Source: AP-15 sp035538335
Lineage (GTDB): Bacteria > Pseudomonadota > Alphaproteobacteria > ATCC43930 > CGMCC-115725
Assembly: GCA_035538335.1 (NCBI GenBank)
Contig: DATLKN010000047.1
Span: forward strand, 1-64,000
Direction: 5' to 3'
DNA: 64,000 nucleotides
Positions within the stretch are counted from its first letter, which is position 1, and each line of letters begins with the position of its first letter. Below the pieces are notes generated by a model. It was given only the letters and a program-made list of their open reading frames with translations, was not told where the DNA came from and ran no database searches. The position numbers were made by a program, and so were the translations under genes. This document shows positions 13,010 to 21,364 of the stretch, one piece after another.

Positions 13010-13024
13010 TTAACGATTTGTTAA
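13010..13024. promoter_or_regulatory. CtrA-like box TTAA-N7-TTAA
   Basis: TTAACGATTTGTTAAT contains two TTAA half-sites spaced by exactly seven bases, the consensus for the alphaproteobacterial cell-cycle regulator CtrA. It lies 17 bp before the amidase ATG and 85 bp before the divergent small gene. In sequence this GC-rich, the match is uncommon by chance. Binding is not demonstrated. Confidence 0.4.
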
Positions 13025-13040
13025 TCATTTGGGCAAATCG

Positions 13041-14471
13041 ATGAACGAGCTCGCCTTTACCTCGGCCGCCGGGCTGGCGCGCCTCCTCGCCGCCGGCGAG
13101 CTGTCGCCGGTCGAGCTGATCGAGGATCTGTTCGCCCGCATCGCGCGGATCGAGCCCGGCCTCAACGCCTTCATCACGCTCGCCCCGGAAGCGGCGCGGC
13201 GCGAGGCGCGCGCCGCCGAGGCGGCATTGCTGCGCGGCGAGGCGAAGGGGCCGCTCTTCGGGGTGCCGTTCACGGTCAAGGACCTGCTCGACACCGAAGG
13301 GGTGCGCACGACCTTCGGCTCGCTGATCTTCGCCGGCAATGTGCCGTCGCGCGACGCGGTCGCGGTCGCGCGCATGAAGCGCGCCGGCGCAATCATGATC
13401 GGCAAGACGACGACCCCGGAATTCGGCCACAAATGCTTCACCGACGCGCCGCTCTTCGGCAAGACCCCGAACGCCTGGGATCGGGGCCGCACCGCCGGCG
13501 GCTCGAGCGGCGGCGCCGCGGCGGCCGTCGCCGCCGGCCTCGGCCCCATCGCGATCGGCACCGATGGCGGCGGCTCGGGGCGCATTCCGGCCGCCGCCAA
13601 CGGCGTCTTCTGTCTGAAGCCGACCCTCGGCCTCGTGCCGCACGACATGACGCCCGACGGCTTCGGCAACCAGTCGCACCTGACGCCGTTGACGCGCACG
13701 GTCATGGACGCCGCCCTGATGCTCGCCGCGATGGCCGGGCCGCACCCCGCCGACCCGCATTCGCTCGGCCGCGAGCCCGAGGATTACGTCGCCGCCGCCC
13801 GGCCCGAGGGCGGCCTCCAGGGCGTGCGCATCGCCTGGCGGCCCTATCTCGGCAACCGCGCGCTGGCGCGCGAGGTCAGGGCGTCCTGCGAGGCCGCGCT
13901 CGGCACGCTCGCCGGCCTCGGCGCCAAGATCTTGGCCATCGAAGACGATTTCGAAGAGACGGAGCCCGATTGGCTCGTGCTGACGCAATCTTTCTGGAAT
14001 GCCCGGCTGCGCCGCCATGTCGAGGAATGGCGGCCGCGGATGAGCGAGACCTTGTTGCGCCAGATCGACGCCGGCGAGACGCTCTCCGCCGCCGCGCTGC
14101 AGCAGGCGATGTTCGCCCGCACCCGGATCTTTCGGCGGATAGCGGGCTGGTTCGAGAGCTGCGATCTCGTCGCGACGCCGACCCTCGCGCGCACTGCGCT
14201 GCCGCTCAACCACGATTTCTTCGCGCCGATCGAGATCGACGGGGAGGTGACCGACACCGTGCGCAAGGCCTGGTATCCCTACACCCACCCTTTCAACCTG
14301 TCCGGCAATCCGGCGGTCAGCCTGCCCTGCGGCTGGGCCGCGGACGGGCTGCCGATGGCGCTGCAGCTGGTGGCGCCGCATTGGGGCGAAAGGGCGCTGT
14401 TGCACGCCGCCGCGCTCTTCGAGATGGCGCAGCCCTGGGCGCAGCGCACCCCGCCGATCGCGGCCGAATAG
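13041..14471 (+). CDS. Amidase signature family amidase
   Basis: 476 residues, usual for amidase-signature hydrolases of GatA type, which hydrolyse a carboxamide bond in the cytosol. The Ser-cisSer-Lys triad is visible: Lys80 in FTVKDLLDTEG, cis-Ser155 in AGGSSGGAAAA, and nucleophile Ser179 in GTDGGGSGRIPAAANG. No gatB or gatC is nearby, so it is not the tRNA amidotransferase subunit; the substrate is unknown. The ATG at 13041 fits the family start (MNELAFTSAAGLARLL), although no clear ribosome site precedes it. The stop abuts the start of the next gene, suggesting an operon. Confidence 0.88.
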   Translation: MNELAFTSAAGLARLLAAGELSPVELIEDLFARIARIEPGLNAFITLAPEAARREARAAEAALLRGEAKGPLFGVPFTVKDLLDTEGVRTTFGSLIFAGNVPSRDAVAVARMKRAGAIMIGKTTTPEFGHKCFTDAPLFGKTPNAWDRGRTAGGSSGGAAAAVAAGLGPIAIGTDGGGSGRIPAAANGVFCLKPTLGLVPHDMTPDGFGNQSHLTPLTRTVMDAALMLAAMAGPHPADPHSLGREPEDYVAAARPEGGLQGVRIAWRPYLGNRALAREVRASCEAALGTLAGLGAKILAIEDDFEETEPDWLVLTQSFWNARLRRHVEEWRPRMSETLLRQIDAGETLSAAALQQAMFARTRIFRRIAGWFESCDLVATPTLARTALPLNHDFFAPIEIDGEVTDTVRKAWYPYTHPFNLSGNPAVSLPCGWAADGLPMALQLVAPHWGERALLHAAALFEMAQPWAQRTPPIAAE

Positions 14472-15401
14472 ATGGCGCTGCTCTTCCGCTCATCGCCGCA
14501 ATCGACGGCGCGCTGGCTGCCGCATCTGGCGCGGCTGATGCCGGGGCTCGAGGTGCGGGTCCATCCCGATATCGGCGACCCGCGCGACATCCGCTACGCG
14601 CTCGTCTGGCAGCCGGAACCGGGGCTGCTGGCGAGCCTGCCGAACCTCGCCCTGATCCTGTCGCTGGGCGCCGGCGTCGACCATATCCTGAAGGATCCGC
14701 TGGCGCCGCGGCAGGTGCCGATCGTGCGCCTCGTCGATCCCTACATGACCGACATGATGTGCGAGCATGTGGCGCTGCAGGTGTTGCGCCTGCACCGTCA
14801 CGACCTCGACTATATGGCGCAGCAGCGCTCCCGGGTCTGGCGCGAGCACGAGCAGAAGAACGCCGCTGAGCGGCGGGTCGGAATCATGGGGCTCGGCGCG
14901 CTCGGCATGGCGGCGGCGGATAAGCTCGCCGGCCTCGGCTTCGCGCTTTGCGGCTGGAGCCGCCGGCCGCGAACCGGCCTCGGCTTCGAGACCTACGCCG
15001 GCGCCGAGGAGTTGCCGCGCTTTCTCGGACGCGCCGAGATCCTCGTCTGCCTGCTGCCGCTGACCGCCGAGACGGAAGGGATACTCGACGCGCGTGCCTT
15101 GGCGCTGCTGCCGCCGGGCGGCTTTCTCGTCAATGTCGGGCGTGGCGGCCATCTCGTCGAAGAGGATCTGCTCGCCGCGCTGGAGGAGGGCCGGCTCGCC
15201 GGCGCCGTGCTCGACGTCTTCCGCGAGGAGCCGCTGCCGCCAGGGCACCCGTTCTGGCGGCATCCGCGCGTCGTCGTCACGCCGCACATCGCGGCGGCGA
15301 CGCATGCGCCGACTGCGGCGCCGATCTTCTGCGAAGCGATCCGCCGCTTCGAGGCGGGCTTGCCGGTCGCCAACCTCGTCGACCCGGCGCGCGGGTATTG
15401 A
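14472..15401 (+). CDS. ghrA: Glyoxylate/hydroxypyruvate reductase A-like D-2-hydroxyacid dehydrogenase
   Basis: NAD(P)H-dependent reductase of 2-oxoacids, 309 residues, matching the GhrA subgroup. The Rossmann motif is VGIMGLGALGMAAADKLAGL near residue 140. Catalytic-region motifs LLPLTAETEGILDARALALLP and NVGRGGHLVEEDLLAAL, and the terminal VVTPHIAAATH carrying the catalytic His, are all present. The ATG follows the amidase stop directly (TAGATG), so the two are probably co-transcribed. The exact substrate (glyoxylate, hydroxypyruvate or another 2-oxoacid) cannot be told. Confidence 0.87.
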   Translation: MALLFRSSPQSTARWLPHLARLMPGLEVRVHPDIGDPRDIRYALVWQPEPGLLASLPNLALILSLGAGVDHILKDPLAPRQVPIVRLVDPYMTDMMCEHVALQVLRLHRHDLDYMAQQRSRVWREHEQKNAAERRVGIMGLGALGMAAADKLAGLGFALCGWSRRPRTGLGFETYAGAEELPRFLGRAEILVCLLPLTAETEGILDARALALLPPGGFLVNVGRGGHLVEEDLLAALEEGRLAGAVLDVFREEPLPPGHPFWRHPRVVVTPHIAAATHAPTAAPIFCEAIRRFEAGLPVANLVDPARGY

Positions 15402-15459
15402 GACCAGCGACATGGCCGGGCTGGGCCTCGGCTTTCGCCGGGGCGACGAGTAAATCGCG

Positions 15460-16842
15460 CTACCCGAACCGCTCGGCGATGTGGGCGTAGAGCGCTCTGA
15501 GCCCCGTCGCCTCGGCGCCTTCCGGGCGGCCGGGCCGGCTCTGCGGGTTCCACGCCATCACGTCGAGATGTGCCCAGGGGATTTGCGGCTCGACGAATTC
15601 CGCAAGGTAGAGCGCCGCGGTAATCGCCCCGGCATGCGGCGATTCCGAGACGTTGTTGATGTCGGCGATCTTGCTGTCGAGCATCTTGCGGTAGGGGCGC
15701 CAGAGCGGCATCCGCCACAGCGGGTCGGCCTCCGCCTCGCTCTGCGCGAGCAGATCGCCGGCGAGCGCGTCGTCGTTGCAGAAGAGCGCCGGCAGCTCGG
15801 GTCCGAGCGCGACCCGCGCCGCGCCCGTGAGCGTCGCCATGTCGATCAGCAGCCGCGGCTGTTCGGTCGAGGCTTCGGCGAGCGCGTCGCAGAGAATGAG
15901 GCGGCCTTCGGCGTCGGTGTTGCCGATCTCGACCGTCAGCCCCTTGCGCGTCTTGACGATGTCGAGCGGATGTACGGCATTGCCGGCGACCGCGTTCTCG
16001 ACCAGCGGCAAGAGCACGCGCAGCCGCACCGGCAGAGCAGCCGCCATGATCGCCTGCGCGAGGCCCAGCATGATCGCCGCGCCGCCCATGTCCTTCTTCA
16101 TCAGCCGCATGCCGCTCGCCGGCTTGAGGTCGAGCCCGCCCGTGTCGAAGCAGACGCCCTTGCCGACGAGCGTCACCTTCGGCGCGTCCGCCGCGCCCCA
16201 CACGATATCGACGAGCCGCGGCGGGCGGTCGCTGGCGCGCCCAACCGCGTGGATCGTCGGATAGTTCTCGGCGAGAAGCTGGTCGCCGGCGATCACGCGA
16301 TGCCGGGCGCCCGCCTTCTCGGCGACCTGCACCGCCGCCTCGGCGAGCTCGGCCGGGCCGAGATCGCCGGCCGGCGTGTTGGCGAGGTCGCGGGCGAGAA
16401 AAATCGCCGCTGCGAGCCGCTCGACGAGCCCCCGATCGGCGCCTTCCGGCCAGCAGAGCCGCGCTTTCGTTGCCGGCTTCGCGCGGTAGCGGGTGAAAGC
16501 GTAGGTGGCGAGCGCCCAGCCGAGCGCGAGCCGGCTCGCCCGCCATCCCTCGGGGATGCGCTCGACCCGGTAGTCGCCCGCCGGCAATGCCTCCGGCAGG
16601 GGGGCGAGCGCCCACATGCGCTCGCTCTCGGCCTCCTCGCCGAAGCCGAGCACGACCCTCACAAGCCCGCCCGTTTCGTCCGGCACGAGCGCGAACTTGC
16701 CGGGCTCGGCGGCAAAGCCGGTGGCCTCGAGCCAGTGCCGCTCGCGCTCCCCCGCCTCGGCCAGAAAGCCCGGCAGCGCACTTTTGCGGATCAGCGCGAT
16801 CGGGACGGCGCCCGGCCGCTCGTCGATCAGGAAAAAGGCCAT
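15460..16842 (-). CDS. Leucyl aminopeptidase family (M17) metallopeptidase
   Basis: 460 residues, close to the M17 family length. It has a variable N-terminal domain and a C-terminal catalytic domain with VGKGVCFDTGGLDLKP near residue 220 (metal-binding Lys and Asp) and the family signature NTDAEGRL near residue 308. I chose the ATG at 16842, with GGAGGG eight bases upstream; a GTG three codons earlier also lies in frame. It cleaves N-terminal residues from peptides in the cytosol and usually forms a hexamer with two metals. It is divergent from the MFS gene across a short region with a perfect 14-bp palindrome. Confidence 0.9.
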   Translation of the reverse strand: MAFFLIDERPGAVPIALIRKSALPGFLAEAGERERHWLEATGFAAEPGKFALVPDETGGLVRVVLGFGEEAESERMWALAPLPEALPAGDYRVERIPEGWRASRLALGWALATYAFTRYRAKPATKARLCWPEGADRGLVERLAAAIFLARDLANTPAGDLGPAELAEAAVQVAEKAGARHRVIAGDQLLAENYPTIHAVGRASDRPPRLVDIVWGAADAPKVTLVGKGVCFDTGGLDLKPASGMRLMKKDMGGAAIMLGLAQAIMAAALPVRLRVLLPLVENAVAGNAVHPLDIVKTRKGLTVEIGNTDAEGRLILCDALAEASTEQPRLLIDMATLTGAARVALGPELPALFCNDDALAGDLLAQSEAEADPLWRMPLWRPYRKMLDSKIADINNVSESPHAGAITAALYLAEFVEPQIPWAHLDVMAWNPQSRPGRPEGAEATGLRALYAHIAERFG

Positions 16843-16930
16843 ATCGCACACCCTCCGGCATTTTGCCCCAGAATGCCGGGCGGGCGCCGAATTGCAAAGA
16901 GCGCGACTCTGCTCTGCGCCCGGATGTTCT

Positions 16931-16944
16931 CATGCGATCGCATG
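16931..16944. promoter_or_regulatory. Perfect 14-bp palindrome, candidate operator
   Basis: CATGCGATCGCATG is self-complementary over its full length and sits between the divergent aminopeptidase and MFS transporter genes. This is a typical position for a dimeric repressor site. No regulator gene is adjacent. Confidence 0.35.
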
Positions 16945-17023
16945 TCTGCCCCGCCGAAAACGCCCTTTCCGCGTTTGTCGCCCTTCCCTTAAAATGACGA
17001 ACCCGTCTAAAAGGAAAAAGAAA

Positions 17024-18331
17024 GTGCACGACCTGGAAAAACATGCGATGCGCAAGGTATACTTGCGTCTTTTGCCTTTCGCAATCTTTACCTATTTCTT
17101 TTGTTATCTGGACAGAATCAATGTCGGCTTTGCGGCATTGACGATGAACAAGGACATCGGCCTGGACCCGGCGATGTACGGGATGGCGGCCGGCGCCTTC
17201 TTCTGGGGCTATGTACTGTTCGAGGTGCCGAGCAACGTCGTCCTCGAGAAATTGGGGGCGCGGCTGTGGATCGCCCGCATCATGGTCAGCTGGGGCGTGC
17301 TGTCGGCGGCGACCGCCCTTGCCGTCGGCCCGAAAAGCTTCATGGTGCTGCGCTTCCTGCTCGGGGTCGCCGAAGCAGGTCTTTTCCCCGGCATCGTGCT
17401 CTATTTCACCTATTGGTTCCCCGACCGCTACCGCGCCCGCGTCAACGCCGGCTTCACCCTTGCATTGCCGCTGGCGGTGGCGGTCGGCGCGCCGATGTCG
17501 ACCGCCTTTCTCGACCTGAACGGGCTGCTCGGGCTCAAGGGCTGGCAGTGGCTCTACATCTTCGAGGCGCTGCCGACCGTGGTGATCGGCATCGGCATCC
17601 TGTTCGTTCTTGCCGACCGGCCGGCGGAGGCGGGCTGGCTCGACGGCGCGGAGCGCGAATGGCTCGCCGGGCGGCTCGCCGACGAGCGCCGGCTGATCGA
17701 GGCGGAGAGGCGCTACAGCGTCTGGCGCTCCTTCTGGGACCCCAAGGTGTTGCTGCTGTCGCTCAACTATCTCGGCATCGTCACGGCCAGCCTCGGCATG
17801 CTGCTGTTCGTGCCGCAGATCATCAAGGAACTGGGCGTCAGCAACATGCAGGTCGGCTGGGTGACGATGGTCCCCTATATCGCCGGCGCCCTCAGCATGG
17901 TGTTCTTCGGCTGGCTGTCGGACCGCATCGGCGACCGGCGCTGGACCCTGTTCTGGACCTGCATGCTGGCGACGGCGGGGCTGATCGTCGCCGGCCTCTC
18001 GGTCGGCACTTGGTGGGCGGTCGCCGGCGTCACGTTGGCGTCGGCCGGGTTCTACGGCACCAAGGGGCCATTCTGGTCGAGCCCGACGATGTTCCTGACC
18101 GGTCCCGCCGCTGCCGCCGGCATCGCCTGGATCAATTCGATCGGCAATCTCGGCGGCTTTTTCGGCCCGACCCTCGTCGGCTGGGCGCGGCAGCTGAGCG
18201 GCAGCTTCGCGGGCGGGCTGTACGGGCTGGCGGCGTGCACGCTCGTCTCGGCGGTGGTCGCGCTCTTCTGGCTGAGGCTGCCGCGGCCGGCCGCCGCCGT
18301 CGAAACCCGCCTTCCCGCCGCCGCGGAGTAA
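17024..18331 (+). CDS. MFS transporter, anion:cation symporter (ACS) family
   Basis: 435 residues with about 12 hydrophobic helices; inner-membrane secondary transporter. The N-terminus CYLDRINVGFAALTMNKDIG is the ACS-family hallmark (phthalate, tartrate, glucarate and similar organic acids). The loop between helices 2 and 3 is GARLWIARIMVSWG, and a second set of six helices follows the central hydrophilic segment. The GTG at 17024 is preceded by AAAAGGA eight bases upstream; an ATG at 16994 without a ribosome site would add ten Lys-rich residues. The neighbours do not reveal the substrate. Confidence 0.85.
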   Translation: MHDLEKHAMRKVYLRLLPFAIFTYFFCYLDRINVGFAALTMNKDIGLDPAMYGMAAGAFFWGYVLFEVPSNVVLEKLGARLWIARIMVSWGVLSAATALAVGPKSFMVLRFLLGVAEAGLFPGIVLYFTYWFPDRYRARVNAGFTLALPLAVAVGAPMSTAFLDLNGLLGLKGWQWLYIFEALPTVVIGIGILFVLADRPAEAGWLDGAEREWLAGRLADERRLIEAERRYSVWRSFWDPKVLLLSLNYLGIVTASLGMLLFVPQIIKELGVSNMQVGWVTMVPYIAGALSMVFFGWLSDRIGDRRWTLFWTCMLATAGLIVAGLSVGTWWAVAGVTLASAGFYGTKGPFWSSPTMFLTGPAAAAGIAWINSIGNLGGFFGPTLVGWARQLSGSFAGGLYGLAACTLVSAVVALFWLRLPRPAAAVETRLPAAAE

Positions 18332-18363
18332 CGCGCCGATCGCGGTTGCCTGCGCCCGGGCGC

Positions 18364-18380
18364 GGCGCCACAGTGGCGCC
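18364..18380. terminator. GC-rich hairpin after MFS gene
   Basis: GGCGCCACAGTGGCGCC is an inverted repeat with a very short loop, 33 bp after the MFS stop and 21 bp before the GST start. It lacks a T tract, so it may be a transcript stabiliser or attenuating hairpin rather than a classic terminator. Confidence 0.3.
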
Positions 18381-18401
18381 CCCCGGGGGTCGAGGTGGGA
18401 A

Positions 18402-19058
18402 ATGGCGGAGTTGACGCTCTACATCGGCAACAAGAACTACTCCTCTTGGTCGCTGCGGCCGTGGCTCGCGCTGAAAGGGGCCGGCATCGCCTTCGACGAG
18501 GTCGTGGTCCCGCTCTACCGGCCGGAGAGCAAGAGGGCGATCCTCGACTTCTCGCCCTCGGGCAAAGTGCCGGCTCTGCGCCACGGCGATCTTCTCGTCT
18601 GGGACAGCCTTTCGATCTGCGAATACCTCGCCGAGGCGTTCCCCGAGGCGCATCTCTGGCCGCAAGACGCGGCGGCGCGCGCGGCCGCGCGCTCGGCCTG
18701 CGCCGAGATGCATTCGGGGTTTGCGGCCCTGCGCGCGCAATTGCCGATGAATGTGCGCGCGCATCTGCCGGGCCGCGCGCTGTCGCCCGAGGTCGCGGCC
18801 GAGATCGGGCGCATCGCGGCGCTCTGGCGCGAGTGCCGTACCCGCTTCGGCAACGGCAAGGGCGATTTCCTCTTCGGCCCCTTCACGATCGCCGACGCGA
18901 TGTACGCCCCGGTCGCCAGCCGCTTCCGCACCTATGCGGTGGCATTGCCGCCCGACGCGCAGGCCTATTGCGAGACACTTCTCGCCTCGGCCCCGATGCG
19001 GCAATGGACCGAAGCCGCCCGCGCCGAGCCGTGGAGGGTCGATGCTTTCGAGCTTTAG
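18402..19058 (+). CDS. Glutathione S-transferase family protein
   Basis: 218 residues with an N-terminal thioredoxin-fold domain starting LTLYIGNKNYSSWSLRPWLA, where the Ser/Ser/Trp/Ser stretch holds the likely catalytic Ser. SGKVPALRHGDLLVWDS is the cis-Pro and glutathione gamma-Glu site. An all-helical C-terminal domain follows, with FGPFTIADAMYAPVASRF giving the N-capping box. It resembles the zeta/YfcF-like cytosolic GSTs. GAGGTGGG precedes the ATG. The gene lies 72 bp upstream of a sugar-type ABC importer, but a functional link is not evident. Confidence 0.9.
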   Translation: MAELTLYIGNKNYSSWSLRPWLALKGAGIAFDEVVVPLYRPESKRAILDFSPSGKVPALRHGDLLVWDSLSICEYLAEAFPEAHLWPQDAAARAAARSACAEMHSGFAALRAQLPMNVRAHLPGRALSPEVAAEIGRIAALWRECRTRFGNGKGDFLFGPFTIADAMYAPVASRFRTYAVALPPDAQAYCETLLASAPMRQWTEAARAEPWRVDAFEL

Positions 19059-19130
19059 CGGCGTTGCGCCGCGAGCACGGATGTCCTACATCGGTTTCGG
19101 AAACTTTCAGGCTGAAGTTGGGAGACTGTC

Positions 19131-20417
19131 ATGAACCAAGTGACGTCGCGACGGAGCTTCCTGAGGCTGGCGGCGGCGGCGGGGGCGGCCGGGACGATGA
19201 TCGGCCCGCGCGCGGCGCGCGCCCAGCAGAAGACGATCACGGTTCTGCATGAAAGCTCCTTCATCAAGCCCTTCGACGAATACATGGCGAAGACGCTCGC
19301 CCCGGCCTACGAGAAACAGACGGGCGTCAAAATCGTCTACGAGACGACGAGCGTCGGCAGCCTGCCGACGCGGGTGAGCACCGTGGCCGAGACTCGTTCG
19401 GGCGCCGATGTCACGATGAACCTTACCCTGATGCCGTTCCTGTTCAGCGAGAAATACGCCGATGTGGGCAGCATCGCCGAGGAGATCGGCAAGGAGCAGG
19501 GCGGCTGGTATCCCGCCGCCAAAGAAATGGCTGTCGTCGACGGCAAGTGGAAGGCGGTGCCGTTCTGCTCGATCGGCCAACTGATGAACTGGCGCACCGA
19601 CTGGTTTGCCGAGGTCGGGTTCAAGAAATTCCCCGATACCTGGGACGAGCTCTACGAGGCCGGCAAGAAGCTGAAGGCGAAAGGCCACCCGTTCGGCTTC
19701 GAGCTCGGCCACGGCTTCGGCGACAACCACGGCTGGCTCTATCCGCTCTTGTGGTCCTATGGCGGCGCCGAGGTCGCGCCCGACGGCAAGACCGTCACGA
19801 TCGACACCGACGAAACCGCGCGCGCCGTCGATTTCGCCCGCAAATTCTTCAAGGACACGATGTTCGAGGACGTCCTAGGCTGGACCGACGTGAGCAACAA
19901 CAAGGCCTTCCTCGCCGAGCAGATTTCCTGCACCAACAATGCCGAAAGCATCCTGTTCGTGGCAAAGCGCGACTTCCCGGAGATCGCGAAGGTCACCGAC
20001 CAGTCGCTCAACCCGGCGGGCCCGAAGGGCCGGTTCCATTTCCTGGGGGCGATCAGCCATTCGATCTTCAATTTCTCGCCGGCGCAGAAAGAGGCGCATG
20101 ACTTCCTGCGCTGGTTGTCGGCGCCGAAGCAACTGGGGGGATGGTACGCGTCGGCGGTCAGCTATTATCAGCCGCTGCTGCACGCCTACGACAATGCGCC
20201 GATGTGGAACGTCGAGCCGCGCAACATTCCCTATCGCGACGCGCTCGCCACCAGCCACCTGCCGGGTTGGCCGGCGCCGCCGGACCGGCGTCTCGCGCAG
20301 AGCGTCGCCAAATACGTCGTCGTCGACATGTTCGCCAAGGCCTGCGCCGGCGCCGCGACCAAGGACGTGATCAAGACCGCGGCGGCGCAGCTGAAGGAGA
20401 TCTACGGGGCGGCCTGA
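19131..20417 (+). CDS. ABC transporter substrate-binding protein, family 1, Tat-exported
   Basis: 428 residues. The N-terminus carries a twin-arginine signal, RRSFLRLAAAAGAAGTM followed by ARA before the mature part, so export is probably by Tat after folding. The mature protein has the sugar-binding fold of the family 1 solute-binding proteins: ITVLHESSFIKPF, then FLFSEKYADVGSI, and the W/F-rich ligand-cleft segments. It heads an operon with two permeases 14 bp downstream. The ligand is probably a carbohydrate or polyol by family; the sequence does not say which. The start has GGGAG upstream. Confidence 0.9.
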   Translation: MNQVTSRRSFLRLAAAAGAAGTMIGPRAARAQQKTITVLHESSFIKPFDEYMAKTLAPAYEKQTGVKIVYETTSVGSLPTRVSTVAETRSGADVTMNLTLMPFLFSEKYADVGSIAEEIGKEQGGWYPAAKEMAVVDGKWKAVPFCSIGQLMNWRTDWFAEVGFKKFPDTWDELYEAGKKLKAKGHPFGFELGHGFGDNHGWLYPLLWSYGGAEVAPDGKTVTIDTDETARAVDFARKFFKDTMFEDVLGWTDVSNNKAFLAEQISCTNNAESILFVAKRDFPEIAKVTDQSLNPAGPKGRFHFLGAISHSIFNFSPAQKEAHDFLRWLSAPKQLGGWYASAVSYYQPLLHAYDNAPMWNVEPRNIPYRDALATSHLPGWPAPPDRRLAQSVAKYVVVDMFAKACAGAATKDVIKTAAAQLKEIYGAA

Positions 20418-20431
20418 GGCGGGAGGACGAC

Positions 20432-21364
20432 GTGGCGATCCGCGCCGAACCCTTCCTCGCGGCGGCGCGCCGGCCGCGCCGGCCGGCGAGCCTCGCGGCG
20501 TGGCTCGACCGCGAGGCGGTGTTCAGCTGGCTGATGATGGCGTTGCCGCTGCTCTTCCTCGCGGCCTTCGTCGGCTACCCGTTCTTCTACGGCATCCTCT
20601 TGAGCCTCGAAAACCGGCCGGTGGCGCAGCCCGGCACGTTCATCGGGCTGCGCAATTTCGTCACCGATTTTCACGACCCGATCTTCTGGCGGGTGGCAAT
20701 CAACACCTTCGTCTACACCGGCGTCGCCACCGTCTTGAAGATGGTCGGCGGGCTCGCGATGGCGGTCGCGATGAACCAGCAGTTCGCCGCCAAGAACCTG
20801 GTGCGGGCGCTGCTGCTCTTGCCCTTCATCGTGCCGACGGTGCTGTCGACGGTGGCCTGGATGTGGATCCTTGACCCCGCCTTCAGCGTCTTCAACTGGT
20901 TTCTGATCGCGCTCGGCATGATGCCGCCCGGCCCCTCCTGGCTCGGCGATCCGGTCTTGGCGATGGCCTCGATCATCTTCATCAATACCTGGCGCGGCCT
21001 GCCCTTTTACGGCATCACCCTGCTTGCCGGGCTGCAGACGGTGCCGCCCGAACTGCACGAGGCGGCGACGATCGACGGCGCCGGCGGCTGGCAGCGCTTC
21101 CGCTACGTGACCTTGCCGCTGTTGAAGCCGATCATCCTGATCGTCACGCTGTTCTCGGTCATCTTCACCTTCGCCGATTTCCAGCTCGTCTATGTGCTGA
21201 CGCATGGCGGGCCGCAGAACGCGACCAACCTCTTCGCGACCTACGCCTTCGACATGGCAATGGGCGCCGGTCAGCTCGGCCTCGGCGCCTCGATAGCGCT
21301 GGCGATGCTGCCGGCCTTGGCGCTGTTGATCGTCGCGCTGACTCTCTACCTGCGGCGGCGCTGA
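20432..21364 (+). CDS. ABC transporter permease, sugar type (MalF-like)
   Basis: 310 residues with about six membrane helices; an inner-membrane channel half of a carbohydrate importer. The EAA loop that contacts the ATPase reads ELHEAATIDGAGGWQRFRYV near residue 208. The GTG at 20432 follows GGGAGGA at a good distance; an in-frame start further upstream would overlap the binding-protein gene and has no family match. It overlaps the next permease by one base (TGATG). Together with the binding protein it forms an importer lacking an ATPase gene here. Confidence 0.9.
   Translation: MAIRAEPFLAAARRPRRPASLAAWLDREAVFSWLMMALPLLFLAAFVGYPFFYGILLSLENRPVAQPGTFIGLRNFVTDFHDPIFWRVAINTFVYTGVATVLKMVGGLAMAVAMNQQFAAKNLVRALLLLPFIVPTVLSTVAWMWILDPAFSVFNWFLIALGMMPPGPSWLGDPVLAMASIIFINTWRGLPFYGITLLAGLQTVPPELHEAATIDGAGGWQRFRYVTLPLLKPIILIVTLFSVIFTFADFQLVYVLTHGGPQNATNLFATYAFDMAMGAGQLGLGASIALAMLPALALLIVALTLYLRRR

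Noticed and set aside
13041..14471. GatA subunit of glutamyl-tRNA amidotransferase
   Set aside because: No gatB or gatC nearby; the family is broad and the triad alone does not indicate GatA.
15410..15451. Possible further family B repeat after the hydroxyacid dehydrogenase
   Set aside because: Only one half (GGCTTTCGCCGGGGCGACGA) is recognisable; listed here as a decayed remnant rather than a copy.
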